DNA of 64,000 nucleotides from Branchiostoma floridae (Eukaryota; Chordata; Leptocardii; Amphioxiformes; Branchiostomatidae). Below are positions 21,536 to 34,015 of this stretch, piece after piece. Under the pieces are notes generated by a model. That model was given only the letters and a program-made list of their open reading frames with translations. It did not search any database and was not told the origin of the DNA. Each line of letters starts with the position of its first letter. The stretch's first letter is position 1. The DNA is taken from contig NC_049993.1 in assembly GCF_000003815.2 (NCBI RefSeq), forward strand, positions 2,010,645 to 2,074,644, given 5' to 3'. The position numbers were made by a program, and so were the translations under genes.

Positions 21536-24246
21536 ACTTTTAGAAATCCTCTCACTGTATTAGTCTATTTCGTAATCTCTAAAATGAAATGAAAATGGCA
21601 TGGAGCACAGAAACAACATTGCTTTTATGTTCAATGTAATGAAAGTCTTGAGTGTCTACATCATCATAAAATGTTTTTTTCATGTTTGCTGAGGGGACAC
21701 CAATCCCTTTGTTTTGTTATCAAATAAACGACAATTTGTTGAAATGGCCAATCAACATCGAAAAAAATAATAGTTATAGGTTCACACAATTTCAGAAACT
21801 TAAAATTGTTAACTCCTTTTCGCGGACAAATATTTTCATGTTGACCTTTTCCTGCAATTTTTTCTAAAATTCAGAGAAAAATTAATTGAAATGGTGTTTC
21901 CTAACATTTCGAAAACAGAAAGTTCATTATAAAACTCTTCGAGGAAAGTAATTCAAATTTCAAATTCAAATCTAGGCTTTGCCACGTCGATTAGATCATA
22001 TGAATTACATTATTGCCCGTAATTTTAGGTCACATTCTTTAACCATAATGTAAATCATACAAAGGAGCAGAAAAATTAGCCAATGCATGCTGTAGAATAC
22101 AAAAAAATAAAAAGACAAAAACATATGTCATAAAACTTTAATATCCATTCCAAGTACAAACAAAACCATGTGAAAGAACATAGATATCGAATCAATTGTT
22201 CAGTTGACCATAGATTGTGTGTTTAGTCATATGTTTAACCTTCCAAACAATTATATTTCATAGTTATGGCAGTTTGTTTAACAAACTTTTCTTTCGTTCG
22301 CTAGTTTGCATTAGTTTTTTTCTTATAAGAGGATATATTCATATAGTCAAATAAACGTTGCCTAAAATTGAAAAATTATTTTCTTTATGCTTGTATTATT
22401 CAAAATTTTAAATAGCTTGACTGGAAAAGATTCCTACAATTTTACAGCTTCTGCAGAAGCTTGTGTCTTTTTAGGATAATACCATATGATTGTTTGAACA
22501 TTTCTTGCCGTGATGTTTGCATACTAATAAACATCTATCATGTACCAAATATATTACACCAGGGATGATTATGGTTTGAATAAATAGAAATTAGGTCTAA
22601 GGGAAAATACTGTGATAACGGTTTGGTCCTGCAAAATTACGATCGGTAGTTTCGATCTTATTTTAGGTCAAAGTGTATCAAATTAAAATCATACAGATAT
22701 GCATTGTACAGGCACAAATATATTGATAAACTGCACAAAGTAGTGAAATGTTTACTACACTTTCCTCTGTGATCTGTTCAAACTACACGTCTGTTTATAT
22801 ATATCATAAAATATAAGAAGTCTGCTTTTAATCTTATTACTTATGATCAGATGACGAATGGAAAATTCCATATCCTGACAAGCGGCCAACCTCCAAAAAT
22901 GCTACGGTTGGAAGTTGTTCCTTCTGTTGGTTGAGTTATTGGAAACACAGCAATTTTACTAGGCCCGTGCATAGGCTTACATTTACTATGCTTTTAAAGG
23001 TAACCAGTCTTATTTTTTTTCGGTTACAAGTTCATTACTACTCAATATTCAGCAAGTTGTATCAATATCAGCTCTTCCGTAAATAGACTACACATGTGTC
23101 AGTTTGGATTTTTTTTCAATGCTTTACCACTTTTCTCCTTTGAACGCAACATGAGTTGTTAAACGTTTTACATTAATTCTATAACTGACAAAATTCTTAG
23201 GCCACAACAATTTATATCTTTGGTTTCTAGACATTTGAAAGCAATTCTATAGCAACAGGACATTGTAAAAAAGCTTTAACTTGTTAAATTGTATTTTCGA
23301 CTGCGCAAAAGCATATTCTTTAAATGGATTGGCTTTTGGATCTGTTCGCTTGGCATCGAGGTGCCACTGCAAAAGTTCATTCTTACAAAGACACACTGTT
23401 GGATATTCACTTTTCATTGAAGTGGTTCTGATAAAAACATAAACATGACAAAAATAAAATTGGAATCAATGAATGATACTTCATGTATGAATTGCATGTG
23501 TGGAAAAGTCCATTCTTGTGGTGGGAGTTAAATTGGTAAAGATATATTTCGTATTGCAATGTCATTTCGATAGATATCAGAATAAACAAATCAGAATAAA
23601 CAAATCTGCTATTACCATTAAAATATTTGCAATGAATCAAATTATGTCTGCTATTTAATATTATTGATATGATATCATAATAATAGAACTACTTTAATTG
23701 CATTCAATAAGCACAAAACAGCAAATATACCATTTAATTCAATTCTAAATCTGTAGTTAAAACCTCATCCGTTTTAGACCTTTGTAAGAGTAAACATTTT
23801 ATGTAATTTTTTGTCAACATTCTATTTTTAGTACTCGTAAATAGTAATGTATTCATAGATCTTCTTGAATATGTATATTTAATTACCCATTACAGTACTC
23901 ATTAGTAAATTAGTTTTGTCGTTAAAGATGTACAAATTGCTTTCAAATAGTTCCTGCTTCCAGAGTAAATACTTTAAGGTGTACTATGTGAAGAAGTAAA
24001 CTTTGCTGCCGTAAAAGCAAATACAGAAACAAGAATGGTGTTAAAAAACACCCTGGCGACGCGGCTTCTGATGGGTTTCAGAGTCTTCATATGAAAAAGA
24101 GGTTTATTTGCTAGCCATGCTCACAACACAGTCTTGCACACATGCAGTGAGTCTATCTTGGGAGAATCCTCGCAAACACAATTCAACGCTATAAAAAGTT
24201 AAGCTTGCCTAATTCTGGGTAAATTCTGAAAATCTATACATATGTA
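21536..24246. other. Long AT-rich intergenic stretch, no gene seen
   Basis: About 2.7 kb of AT-rich sequence with short A and T runs, no coding-like open frame above 80 codons and no clear repeat ends. I see nothing that can be annotated. Confidence 0.5.
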
Positions 24247-25088
24247 GAGTGGAAGCCGCTTAATTGCACACCCAATTTGCCAGCGAATTTCGTTCAATTA
24301 TCCGGCGTGTGCGATAATGCGGAGTTGGTCATTTGGACCGCATCACCACGGTCGGAGGGGCCGAGAGGTGGTATGGGAGGTAGTACAACGCACAGTTTAT
24401 TTACGTGTCACAGTAGTGCTGTACCTGTTGTGCTCCGGACGTCATATACATGTCTTCACGAAACATCGCACTGCAATGAACTTGAAATCGAAACCAAAAG
24501 TAAGTTAATGTATACGTTATGTAGCTTCCTGATAACGAAACTAAAGCATTTCACCGCCGAAGGCGAGTGTTATGTCCGTCTGTAGGACCTGAGTCGCTGT
24601 GTTGTTTCCAACTGGCTGCCAAGAACATAAAACCACTGCATAAGTATTTTCCCGCGACCCTAATTACGTAATTAGACAATGGACAGATAGAGAACATTTG
24701 TTATTGAGTATGTCATAGCAAGTTGTCTGCCAAATCGTAACGCCGGCTTTGACAACCTTAGCGGGCGGGCGTCTCTTCATGGTGCCGATCCCACAATATC
24801 GCTTTCGTTTGATCCCAATAACAATTTCATACATGTTGTCAGTATAGCGACTTCACAAAGGCAGTTATCGGCTTATTTGTCTGACGATTTTTAGCACGCA
24901 TTTTCAGTCAATTTTTCGACGATGTTTGACAAATTTCCGTGCAATTATCCGGCCGTGGTGATTTTTGTCGTGCAGATAAGCGAAGTCACTAACAATGGAG
25001 TGAATGGGAGACGGTTTGGGATTTTGGGATTCCGTGCAATTACCCGAAGTGTGCGTTTATCCGAGGTGCAATTAACTGGCTTCCACTG
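24247..25088. mobile_element. Pogo/Tigger-like non-autonomous element
   Basis: An 842-bp element. The left end reads GAGTGGAAGCCGCTTAATTG and the right end, reversed, CAGTGGAAGCCAGTTAATTG. The inner sequence repeats the idea (ATTATCCGG, GTGCAATTACCCGAAGTGTG). CAGTGGAAGCC-type termini beside a TA are typical of pogo/Tigger members of Tc1/mariner. No transposase is visible; the plus-strand open frame inside has no recognised motif. Confidence 0.7.
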
Positions 25089-26320
25089 ATTTACATTCGC
25101 CAAAAAGGTTATATTTGGGCGTGTTTAGTCGCCAGGTGACACCCTCTCTATTCAGAACCCCTTATACACATATCTGTGTGTGTGTCTGTGAACAGCATAA
25201 CTTGATAAGTCTTGGATGGATCTTTAATGGTATTTGGTAGGAAATCGAAGGTCAAAGTCGATAATGGATCCCCTATCTACTTCCTAAGGTACTGCAGCGG
25301 AACTACCATTTTTATATTTCCTATTCTGGACATGTCACGGTCTTATTTTATCTTAAAGTTGGGTAGCTCTTGGGACAGAGAGTTAGTGCTATAAGTTTGG
25401 GTCCCCTGGCACTTTTTTTTCGGAAATTGTTTCGAAGTTTAGAGGAGAATAAATCAAGGACGTTTTGACGGATCGTCATGCTGTTTTAGGTTTTGTAGGT
25501 CTAAGTGGAGCACACGTCATAAGATAATTATCATGTAAATCAATGTCTAATTCGCGTAAGTAATGTAATGAGGAAATTTTATAAATCCCTACATTCCATG
25601 ACACTTGTCACATATGTAACTGAGAAAGACAGATTTTTTTAGGATATTGATTATGCAAATAGATACCTCATTTGCATAATTAATGACAGGATACTACAAT
25701 TCTATAGTAGTAAATGATGGAAATTTTATATTTGAGGCATTACGATGCAAACTAAAGTGAAAAGTATTGAACATAAATCATTCAAACCGGCAGGGTACAT
25801 CACATCTAATTTATGAGGAAACGCTACAAGAGCCTTATTTCCTAAGAAATAAGCAGTTGTAATAAACTAAAAACCTATTCCCAAATCAAAAGTCACTTCA
25901 TACTTGAAAAATACCTTTCGTCAGTTCGTAATAAAGCTTTTGCTGTTAACATAACCAAATTAAGAACCAGTTCACATTGCTTGGAAATAGAAAAAGGTCG
26001 TTACCGTAATATAGCAGTCAACCAGAGGCTGTTGAAGATGAGTATCATTTCTAATGACACGCCCTACATATAGCGTAGATAGACAAAAAATAATGGATAT
26101 GATCACATGTAAATCTAACACACCTTTACCAACACATGTACTTTCAATCAACTTATGTCATGTCCAGACTACATATCTTCGTATTTAGGCCAATACACAT
26201 GTAATGCTCTAAAAAAGAGAGAATCTATTGTACAGTAACAGACCGACTTGTTTAACTTGCATATTACACTATGTCAATGCGCCATTTATGTTCACATCCC
26301 TAAACTATACATGTATCTAG
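25089..26320. other. Intergenic, no supported gene
   Basis: AT-rich. Segments such as TTTGCATAATTAATGACA (near 25670) recur near 41005 and 50130, so parts are old dispersed repeat. No exon supported. Confidence 0.4.
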
Positions 26321-26450
26321 TTATAGACCTTAGACGAGTCATTGTATTGATTGACTTATCACCATTGCCTTACAATTGTACCATGTAGAAATGTCGTGCA
26401 ATAAAGTACATTCATTCATTCATTCATTCATTTATTCATTTATAAGATAA
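26321..26450 (+). mobile_element. LINE 3' tail with (ATTC)n
   Basis: ATGTAGAAATGTCGTGCAAT, then AAAGTACATTC and a run of ATTC units at about 26410-26440. This form, a conserved 3' UTR ending in a short simple repeat, is how CR1/L2-type LINEs end. Only the tail is present. Confidence 0.6.
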
Positions 26451-26796
26451 GATTTTCATACTAAGATAAGATTTTCATAATTTAGACATTTCACACCTTT
26501 TGTTCATCGGTACATATTTTTTCTAAAGCTACAAAATTCATCTTAGACTTGCGAGTCTTGACCATAGCATGGCCAGATCACTAGATATGGAAACCGAAAG
26601 TTCACTGCAGTACGGTGGGAAACCGATAGGCGGAACCATTTTAGAACTTGACCTTTATTTTCACGACCCTACCCACATTCAATGATAATTAGAATCCATA
26701 CTTTGCTTGTCAATCTATGCAGGCTACAAACAGACACACAGGCAGATAAACGGCACCGAACACATAACCTTTAATGGGCGATATTACGTTTTAACG

Positions 26797-26940
26797 TACT
26801 GTAAATGCATTTAAGTTCGCGGGGATTTAATTTCGCGGTAGCGGAAAAAGGGACTTTTCGCGGTGGTTTTAATCGGTGAAATGGCCAACGCGAAAACCGC
26901 GAACATAAATCCACCGCGAACATTTCTGCATTTATAGTAT
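26797..26940. mobile_element. Palindromic MITE, copy 1 (TACTGTAAATGCATTTA ends)
   Basis: 144 bp. The left end TACTGTAAATGCATTTAAGT is followed by TCGCGGGGATTTAA. The right end is its complement, GCGAACATTTCTGCATTTAT, then AGTA. The whole unit can fold into a long hairpin with GCGG/CCGC stems. A second copy lies at 28220-28415. Confidence 0.85.
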
Positions 26941-28078
26941 TACGCTTGGGTTCTGTACATGTATTCGGTGTCAAGCTTTGTTGGCACTCCCCCACTCCAA
27001 AAGAGATATCCAAATGATAGCTAATTATCAACTATGCACTCTGACAATTTTTTGTTTTAGTGCTTTACCTTTATAACCCTAGCGCGGCAATACAGGTAGA
27101 ATAATGCTAGGCATTATAAACATTTAGATCTCTCTCGTATTGATCATTAATTGTTTATTCTGTGATCTATGCTGTACGCTTCATGTACTATACCAGCCAA
27201 GTCTATACGATAGTCTACGTAAGTCTAATCACGTCTTTTGTCTCAGTTAGATTGTAGATACACTGTTGACAGACGGAATTACGGGCAGTATAAACAGTTA
27301 CTATGTAACACAACATGTCTACTGTATATCATTAAACCTCAGAGAATCGGCAGTGTTTGAGCAGTTCAAACTTGGCGCTCTACCAATTACTCATAGCTCA
27401 TCTCACCAGCTATTGGTCGATACCACATTTAAATGAACTTCCAAATATGGTCAAGTCACATGTCCTATTCCTAAAATAGCCTAGGGGCCTGGTAACACCC
27501 AAATATGACCCAAATAAAATGCGCCATTTGGTCTATCCTTAGTATCTGTTTCAAATCGTTTCAGTGTCTTCTTTCCAGTGTCCGGCAAAGTAATAACCGA
27601 CTGAAAGAATATCGAGGCCGGATGGACTCGACTTAAGCAAGTAAGTAAGCAGGAAAGAATAGCTTAACGTGACCACCTTTTCATTAGGCATTTTGCAGTA
27701 CACAAAAGAGGCGACTACAACCGATTTTAGATTGAAGACATTTGGAGAAAGAACATTTGTGGGTTCCTGCGAACTTGCGAAAAAGTCTACAAAAGAATGA
27801 CACGAACAAACTATATTTCAATACACAGTATATTTTGCTGCGCGCGGGTAGCTGTGAACTTGAGAATATAGCTACCCAAGAACAATCAAGAATGTCTTAT
27901 TCTACGGTCACAATTCCCCCGGGCTCTGTCAGGAAGTTACCGGAAACAAAAGTAAAGCTGTTTATCAAGGAATACGCTCAAACTTAACTCATCATGGCTT
28001 ATTTGATGTTTTTTTTTGTGTGTTCTTTGGCCCCTTTATGACTATATCATACTTTTAGGGTTCGTTCCAAGGTCTGCT
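26941..28078. other. Intergenic, no supported gene
   Basis: The open frame at 27742-27987 (81 codons) shows no recognisable motif and no splice context. I leave this stretch unannotated. Confidence 0.4.
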
Positions 28079-28219
28079 TTACTATTCTCCAAGTAGAGGT
28101 TTGGTCGCGGAGATAGTTGTGATCTTGTGGAGTACCGGGAGTTTTACTTGCTCCCCCCGTAAAAATTCCGACTTCTACCATGATACGACTACTCCGCGAC
28201 CCAACCTCTGCTTGGAGAA
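28079..28219. mobile_element. MITE of the CTCCAAGCAGAGGTT family
   Basis: Ends: CTATTCTCCAAGTAGAGGTT, then TGGTCGCGG, and the inverted CCGCGACCCAACCTCTGCTT, then GGAGAATAC. About 140 bp, no coding capacity. It lies directly against the next MITE. Confidence 0.75.
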
Positions 28220-28415
28220 TACTGTAATGCATTTAGGTTCGCGGGGATTTAAAATTCTCTGGTAGCAGGAAAAATGACTTTTCGCGGTAGATTTAATTTC
28301 GCGGTAACACCATAGACTGCAGTCTAATACTATAATAGAAAAATGTTCGCGGTGGTTTTAAGTTTGCGGTGAAGTGGTAACCGCGAAAACCGCGAACATT
28401 TCTGCATTTACAGTA
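28220..28415. mobile_element. Palindromic MITE, copy 2
   Basis: Same family as 26797-26940. The left end TACTGTAATGCATTTAGGTT and the right end GCGAACATTTCTGCATTTAC plus AGTA are complementary. A central segment without a counterpart in copy 1 (about 28307-28342) makes it roughly 50 bp longer. Confidence 0.85.
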
Positions 28416-30402
28416 TGTGTCACGAGATAACATCGTGATAGTCAGGATCAGATCTCCCCTGTGATGATAACCATATGGACAGGGGTCATACAGCCACGCC
28501 ACGGTGGCAGTCAGGAGAGGACACGACGTGGGAGAGGACAGAGTAAAGTAGAGTAGAGTACTAGAGGACTGATGAACAGAATGAAGTTGAATTTATCAAC
28601 TATATGGCTGTCACCTGTATTTGAACGTGCACGTGACATTCTGGTAGTGCAGCTGGGGTGGAGATGAGGCAAGTTCAACCAAGATAGAGATGGGAACCTG
28701 GGAGATCGAGAGAACTGAGGACGTGGCAAGGCTACTGGGCCTGTGAAGTGTGATGGGTGACGCGCAGGGCAGGGAGGCAGAAAGAACACATATAAAGATG
28801 CCTGCCGATCCCTGACTCTGAAGAGATCGCCAGCCCGGAGTAAATCTTCCATGACCACTGTATTGACACTCGGGGAGCGAGGCAAGATGCGGCGGGTACG
28901 GGCGGTGGAGGGCTTAGTGGGAAAGACATCTCAAACTACTCGTCAGAAGGAAAGGTAGGTGGACCGTGTTGTGGATACCTGTATTGTACTGTTGTGTACT
29001 TTAACGTTACTTTACTTCATTGTAGTCTTAAATTTTTCGACACTTAGTTATGTGATTGTGACCCGGAGGTCTGAATATCGGGCAGCGATCCACCATTTTG
29101 AAAACAGGTTTAAGTTACGTAACGTTTGCGTTAACTTTTTTGTACTTCCATAGATTATGTTCAAGTTCATGTTTATGTATCTGTTCACCACGTAAACGGT
29201 TGTGTAGTTTTCTTCCTGCCACATGTCTTCTTCGGATTGTTTTGGTGACTTATAGTGAGAGAGAAATCCGCATGGTGTAGAGCTATATTTGTCGCAGCGG
29301 AATTCCGAGAAGTCTATATAAAATGAATTCCAGATGTGGCACAGCGTAGGGAAACGTGATGCATTCTGATTGGCCCAGGCAACGTGGTCCGAGACGAGAC
29401 TCATCGTAAACTTTCTACTTTCTAATGTTGTCCGTTTGAGGAGATCGGTACACCTATATCTCAACTATTTCATCCACCCGTTCCTTCCCAGATATTTGTG
29501 CCCACATGCTTCCTAACAATGCAACAATTAGACTACTTATTCATGTTGAATAGCATTGTCAAGTGTGAATCAAACCAAGGTTAGGAGGTTAAAATAATGT
29601 TAATCTTCTTGGTAAAACCTGATAAATCTATGTAACAAAGCGTTTGGGGTGACGCCTAAGCTTACTTGGTGTTGCCTGGAAAGTAATAACCACAATGGTT
29701 TGAAGTTTGGCTGACATTCATAAAAGGTTTTACATGCCCAGAAATTCGAGCTGTACATTCCTGCGTGAGGCATCGAACTTATTGATCACCCCTTAATATT
29801 TATTGATGAGTTCGATCAGTATAAGTGCCGTCTATCCTGGTTCGTTGTGCGAACTAGTTTGTTAATTGTAAAAGTGTGATAAAAAAATGATAATGACTTA
29901 CTAAGAAAAATTTACAATTTACGTTGCTCTTTTTGGTTATCATATCTGTTATGTTGCTAATGTGCAAGAGGACGCCGAAAATTTGGTTAACGTTTCATCC
30001 ACCTGCCTTCATGTTCCGCCGGGTTTCCCGGCCTCTCCAAATATTCTCTGCAAATGTTCTCTCTCATCCATGCTATGCTGGCCCATATTCATAGGATATT
30101 AAATCTTATTCTATACCTCTATTTTTGTAGTCGTTAACATTGTAATGTGCTGATTTTCCAGCTTTTCCAAATATACTCCAGTTGAATATTCCAGTAACGG
30201 TCAGCTGTTCCCTCTTCGTCCCTATTCGCAGTTACAGTGCCGCAGGGATACGTACTTGACGATTACGTCAGACGTTGGCGATTCCAGTAGGTCAATCTTC
30301 GAAGCAGCTGCGGGTCAACGTCTTTCGGTATGTCGTCAAGGTAAGTAAGCACGATGTTCCAATGCGTCGAGTAACCAGAGTTCAACTTAGCACAACTTTA
30401 AG
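28416..30402. other. Intergenic, weak exon-like pieces only
   Basis: An ATG-led open piece at 28851-28951 ends in AAG/GTAGGT, and a piece near 30231-30340 sits between TTCGCAG and CAAG/GTAAGTAAG. Their phases do not join into one frame and no family is recognised, so no gene is called. Confidence 0.35.
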
Positions 30403-30733
30403 CCTGGGGCACAACCCACCGTACGTGCAATTTGTCCATACGTTTTTTTGTGGAGGCCACGTCCGCCACGTATTCCTGAAAACGCTGAGGCTGTACAGAG
30501 CAGGTGCGTCGCCCGTACTGGCACGTACGGAGGGCGAATCCGCAGCCCGAACGCAGAGTTAAAGTTCTGCATGAACTTAAATTTCTACGGCGTGTCTGCG
30601 TGATCCAAAATCCGTCGGATTCCCTACGAGCTCGTACGGAGACGGTACTTACCACTTACGGACACCAAAAGATTGCCCACGTTTTGGCACGTAGACAGCA
30701 CGTATTTGCACGTACGGCGGGTTGTGCCCCATG
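30403..30733. mobile_element. GC-rich MITE with GGGGCACAACCC ends
   Basis: The left end CTGGGGCACAACCCACCGTA, then CGTGCAA, matches the inverted right end TTGCACGTACGGCGGGTTGT, then GCCCCA. The interior is rich in ACGTACG, and the flanks are TTAAGC and GCTTAA. The overlapping open frames on both strands (30275-30791) are by-products of this unit. Confidence 0.8.
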
Positions 30734-32389
30734 CTTAAGGGAGCTAAGTCAAAATCTGTACACTACATTTCGGCTGACAAGGCATAAATAAGCTTACCTC
30801 ACTCATGAATACCGAAGACAAATTTCAATTTCTGGTTGTTACGAATTGACAAGAAAGAGAAGAGAATTGTTTTTGTACTTCAATTTTAACCTTTGTTCTT
30901 TGCGTGCGCATGCGTTCTCTCTACGTACAGCAGCTCCTGAGATTAACATTAGCTAACTGTGACGACCATCCATGTGGTGACTTAATCCATGTAGAACACA
31001 CACCAACAGACGTACAGCGATAGTAGCAAATTTATGAGGGTGATTTTACAATAATCCATTATTGCTAGCATCACTATTATATTACTATAGTATAAAACTA
31101 TTACATAAAACGGGTAAAACTGTGTTCTCTCGTGATCTAATGCACAGGCCAACCTGCCGGACAAGAGCGAAGACGACGAGGTGTTCCTGACAGACGTATA
31201 TCATGTCCATCAGGACGACACATTCCCGCCACACCCAACATAGAGACTCTTACCGCCACAAGGGAAGTAGGTCGAGTCCTTTCACGAGAAGTGGCCATCG
31301 CTGAGAGGAGCCAGAATAAACGTTTGTGCGGCTTGAAAATTTTGAACAGAGGGGGGCACATAACATCCAGAACAGCGCCATCGACAGAAGGAAGGCAACA
31401 TGAGGGAAGTAGAAGCCAGTAGCAGAGCCAAGACGTGTAGCCGATAGATTTCGATCATACTTGTACATGTATAGAAAACCTGACATGACACCAGTTATAG
31501 AATTCACGGATTGACTGATTGATTGACTGTTTGTATATCACAAATATGTATTTTAGTGTATACATTGTAGTAGTTTATTTTATATGTATATCAATGGGCA
31601 TTAGATGAAATAACCGTTGTTTCGCGGAGTGACCTGTCTGTTTGAAACACAAAAATTTGAACACGAGATGTAATGTATTTGTATCACAGAGGGTCAGAGA
31701 GTACAGTTCAGAAGAGAAAAACCGAGGTTAGCGAGGTCAGCATTACCAATATAGTAACGTCAAACTACCTTATATCAACAGTCTCCCGTGCCCAGTGTAC
31801 GGAAAACCTTGTTACTGCGTCCTTCCTTTTCCTTTATTCTACCTGTACTAGCTGCCCTAGTCTTCAAAGCAGAATCTAAACAACATGAAATCCATTGGTT
31901 TCATGTCTTGTTTGAAACATGTGACTTTTTAACCTTTCAAAATCAGGCTTTACTTAGTCTGTATCTATATAGCCGGTATAACAGCCTTTCGGCGTAACAC
32001 ACCAGCTTCAATTCCAAAGGACAACCACCTTCATATTTTATAAAAAGATATTGACAAAAATCTGTGACACATTGGTCTTCATTATTTTTTGACCTCGTGA
32101 AAGCATATCATCCCACCTTGTAAAAAGCAAAGCTCGAAAGATATTGGCAAAAGCTGTGCTATATTGGTCTTCATTGTCTTCTTTAAATCACTTTAATTTT
32201 CTACCACTCAAAACCAGGCTCACTATAACTTCAAACGATAACCAATTCACAGCATTCCATTCCGTAATGTAACAAGAAAGCTTTTAAAAAAAGCTGGCCG
32301 GGGCGCATTTGGAAGGACTACCTCAAAATTTCATGTTGTGTTCCAGTAAAATGTGCATCATTATTAAACTAGAAGTTTATATCTAAAAT
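30734..32389. other. Intergenic, no supported gene
   Basis: An open piece following CTAATGCACAG near 31148 encodes LPDKSEDDEVFLTDVYHVHQ and stops at about 31243. It could be a terminal exon, but no partner exon with a fitting phase is convincing. The rest is AT-rich. Confidence 0.35.
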
Positions 32390-33664
32390 CTATGGGAAGT
32401 TGGCTGGAAACCTTTGTTCACTGGTATAATTGGATTTTCCGGCGTACTTTTGTGGGCGGAATTGTATCCCTTGTGTGCGCTGTGTGCCGGATATAAAAAT
32501 CGTAAAAGAAACTCCGGTGCGAGACCACAGCCAAAGGCGGGAAGAGGTCCCGGATGTGCATTGTCGTTCTTTCTTCTGCTCACAGGTCTCATTTGCTTTC
32601 TTTGCTTTGTATGATGTTCTTTGTTCTGCAAGACTCTCTGTCTTCTGTTGATAGGTTTGTTTTTCTTGTTTGTCCTTGCATATTGCGCTTTGGATTGCAA
32701 GACCTTGCACTTTTTTATCATTTAAATTTGATGCTGCATTTGGTGACATTACTAATTGATTCAAGAGGCCTTCATTCCTGTTCTCTGGCATAGCACTTGG
32801 ATGTTTGCTTGTGGTGCATGGCACAATGTTTTTCCCAGTACTTTGGTTACAATGTGGTGCAAATGGAAATGCTGTGTTTGGTTGTTGTAGGTTCTCTTTC
32901 GTAGATACAAACTCTGGTTTAACCAAGGTGTATGTGTGTTGTTGTTGAACTTGAAAGCAGTTTTCTGACTCAATCATAGAAGAAACATTGCTAGTCAGAT
33001 TGATAATGTGTATACCAGTAGGTTCAACTGATAAGAAAACATTTTCTGCTTGTACTGGGACAACCTCAAAATTGCATGTTGTGTTCCAGTTAAGTTGTTG
33101 CAAGAATGAAACTAGATTGCTGTTTGAACTGTGCATGCTTAAAGTAGAAGTGCCATGGCTATCTGGCAATGCTGTTATGGGACTTCTGGCATGTGAGTCA
33201 TAAACAAAATACTTGTTATCAGCGTGCAACAATGCTACTGTTGAACCAGTTATTCCATGTGCTGTTATGAAAAGACAAGTGTTGGATTCAGCAAATGCTG
33301 CTTCTAGGGCTTTCTTTAAGGTGTAATAAGGATAGACTGCTTCTGTGGCAAATATGTCTCCAGTGTAAGACTCTTTTATTGATACACGTACAGTATTGTT
33401 GTAAAGTTGCAAATAGTCTGGAATATCATCAACGGAGAGGAACTCCACACCAGATCTTAGTGATGGTTTTATGTAGGTGTATAGTGCATCTCCTTGAAAA
33501 AGTACACCATCAAGGTCTGTACTTGTCCAGGTAATTGCTTGTCTGCAAGTACTGTGGTTAACAACTGCCATTAAAGCATTTGCAGTGCATTGTTTGCCTC
33601 TATTATCTCCACTGAAAATGATGTCACCTTGGTGGTATTTTCCCGATAAAATAGATTCACACAT
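32390..33664 (-). CDS. OTU/C76-like cysteine protease ORF, probably transposon-derived
   Basis: Single-exon ORF of 424 codons. Residues 1 to about 230 have the features of the OTU/peptidase C76-like cysteine protease domain carried by some large animal transposons: GDIIFSGDNRGKQCTANAL with candidate nucleophile Cys26, LDGVLFQGDALYTYI, FLSVDDIPDYL, and YFVYDSHARSP with candidate catalytic His158. After a Ser/Thr/Asn-rich linker, residues about 340-395 form a Lys/Gln-rich segment (TYQQKTESLAEQRTSYKAKK) like the basic repeats found ahead of replicase or helicase domains in Helitron-type proteins. In the last ~50 codons the better frame seems to shift, since the -1 frame carries a different continuation to 32383, so the C-terminus is probably broken. 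No helicase or transposase follows in the window. It could be a fragment of a larger element or a stand-alone relic. Confidence 0.6.
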   Translation of the reverse strand: MCESILSGKYHQGDIIFSGDNRGKQCTANALMAVVNHSTCRQAITWTSTDLDGVLFQGDALYTYIKPSLRSGVEFLSVDDIPDYLQLYNNTVRVSIKESYTGDIFATEAVYPYYTLKKALEAAFAESNTCLFITAHGITGSTVALLHADNKYFVYDSHARSPITALPDSHGTSTLSMHSSNSNLVSFLQQLNWNTTCNFEVVPVQAENVFLSVEPTGIHIINLTSNVSSMIESENCFQVQQQHTYTLVKPEFVSTKENLQQPNTAFPFAPHCNQSTGKNIVPCTTSKHPSAMPENRNEGLLNQLVMSPNAASNLNDKKVQGLAIQSAICKDKQEKQTYQQKTESLAEQRTSYKAKKANETCEQKKERQCTSGTSSRLWLWSRTGVSFTIFISGTQRTQGIQFRPQKYAGKSNYTSEQRFPANFP

Positions 33665-33696
33665 TGTTCACAATATATGTGTTCTTTGCTTGACTT

Positions 33697-34015
33697 TATT
33701 TGCACAATGCACAGTGCTCAGTGGCACGATTGAGTCTGGTGTGTGCAAAATGCACAGTGCTCAATGGCACGATTGGTCTGGTGTGTGCAAAATGCACAGT
33801 GCTCAATGGCACGATTGGTCTGGTGTGTGCAAAATGCACAGTGCTCAATGGCACGATAGGTCTGGTGTGTGCAAAATGCACAGTGCTCAATGGCACGATA
33901 GGTCTGGTGTGTGCAAAATGCACAGTGCTCAGTGGCACAATTGGTCTGGTGTGTGCAAAATGCAGTGCTCAGTGGCACGATTGAGTCTGGTATGTGCAAA
34001 ATGCACAGTGATCAA
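33697..34015. repeat. Minisatellite, 42-bp unit
   Basis: About seven and a half copies of GCAAAATGCACAGTGCTCA, then TGGCACGATTGGTCTGGTGTGT. Adjacent copies at 33787 and 33829 are exactly 42 bp apart. Because 42 is a multiple of three, frames stay open on both strands across the array. It begins just upstream of the start codon of the protease-like ORF. Confidence 0.95.

Noticed and set aside
30275-30791. Overlapping open frames on both strands
   Set aside because: They fall on a GC-rich MITE and its flank. The charged, Arg-rich translation is a composition effect.
28851-31243. A possible three-exon plus-strand gene (28851-28951, about 30231-30340, about 31149-31243)
   Set aside because: Phases are not compatible in any one combination without a stop, and no piece resembles a known domain.
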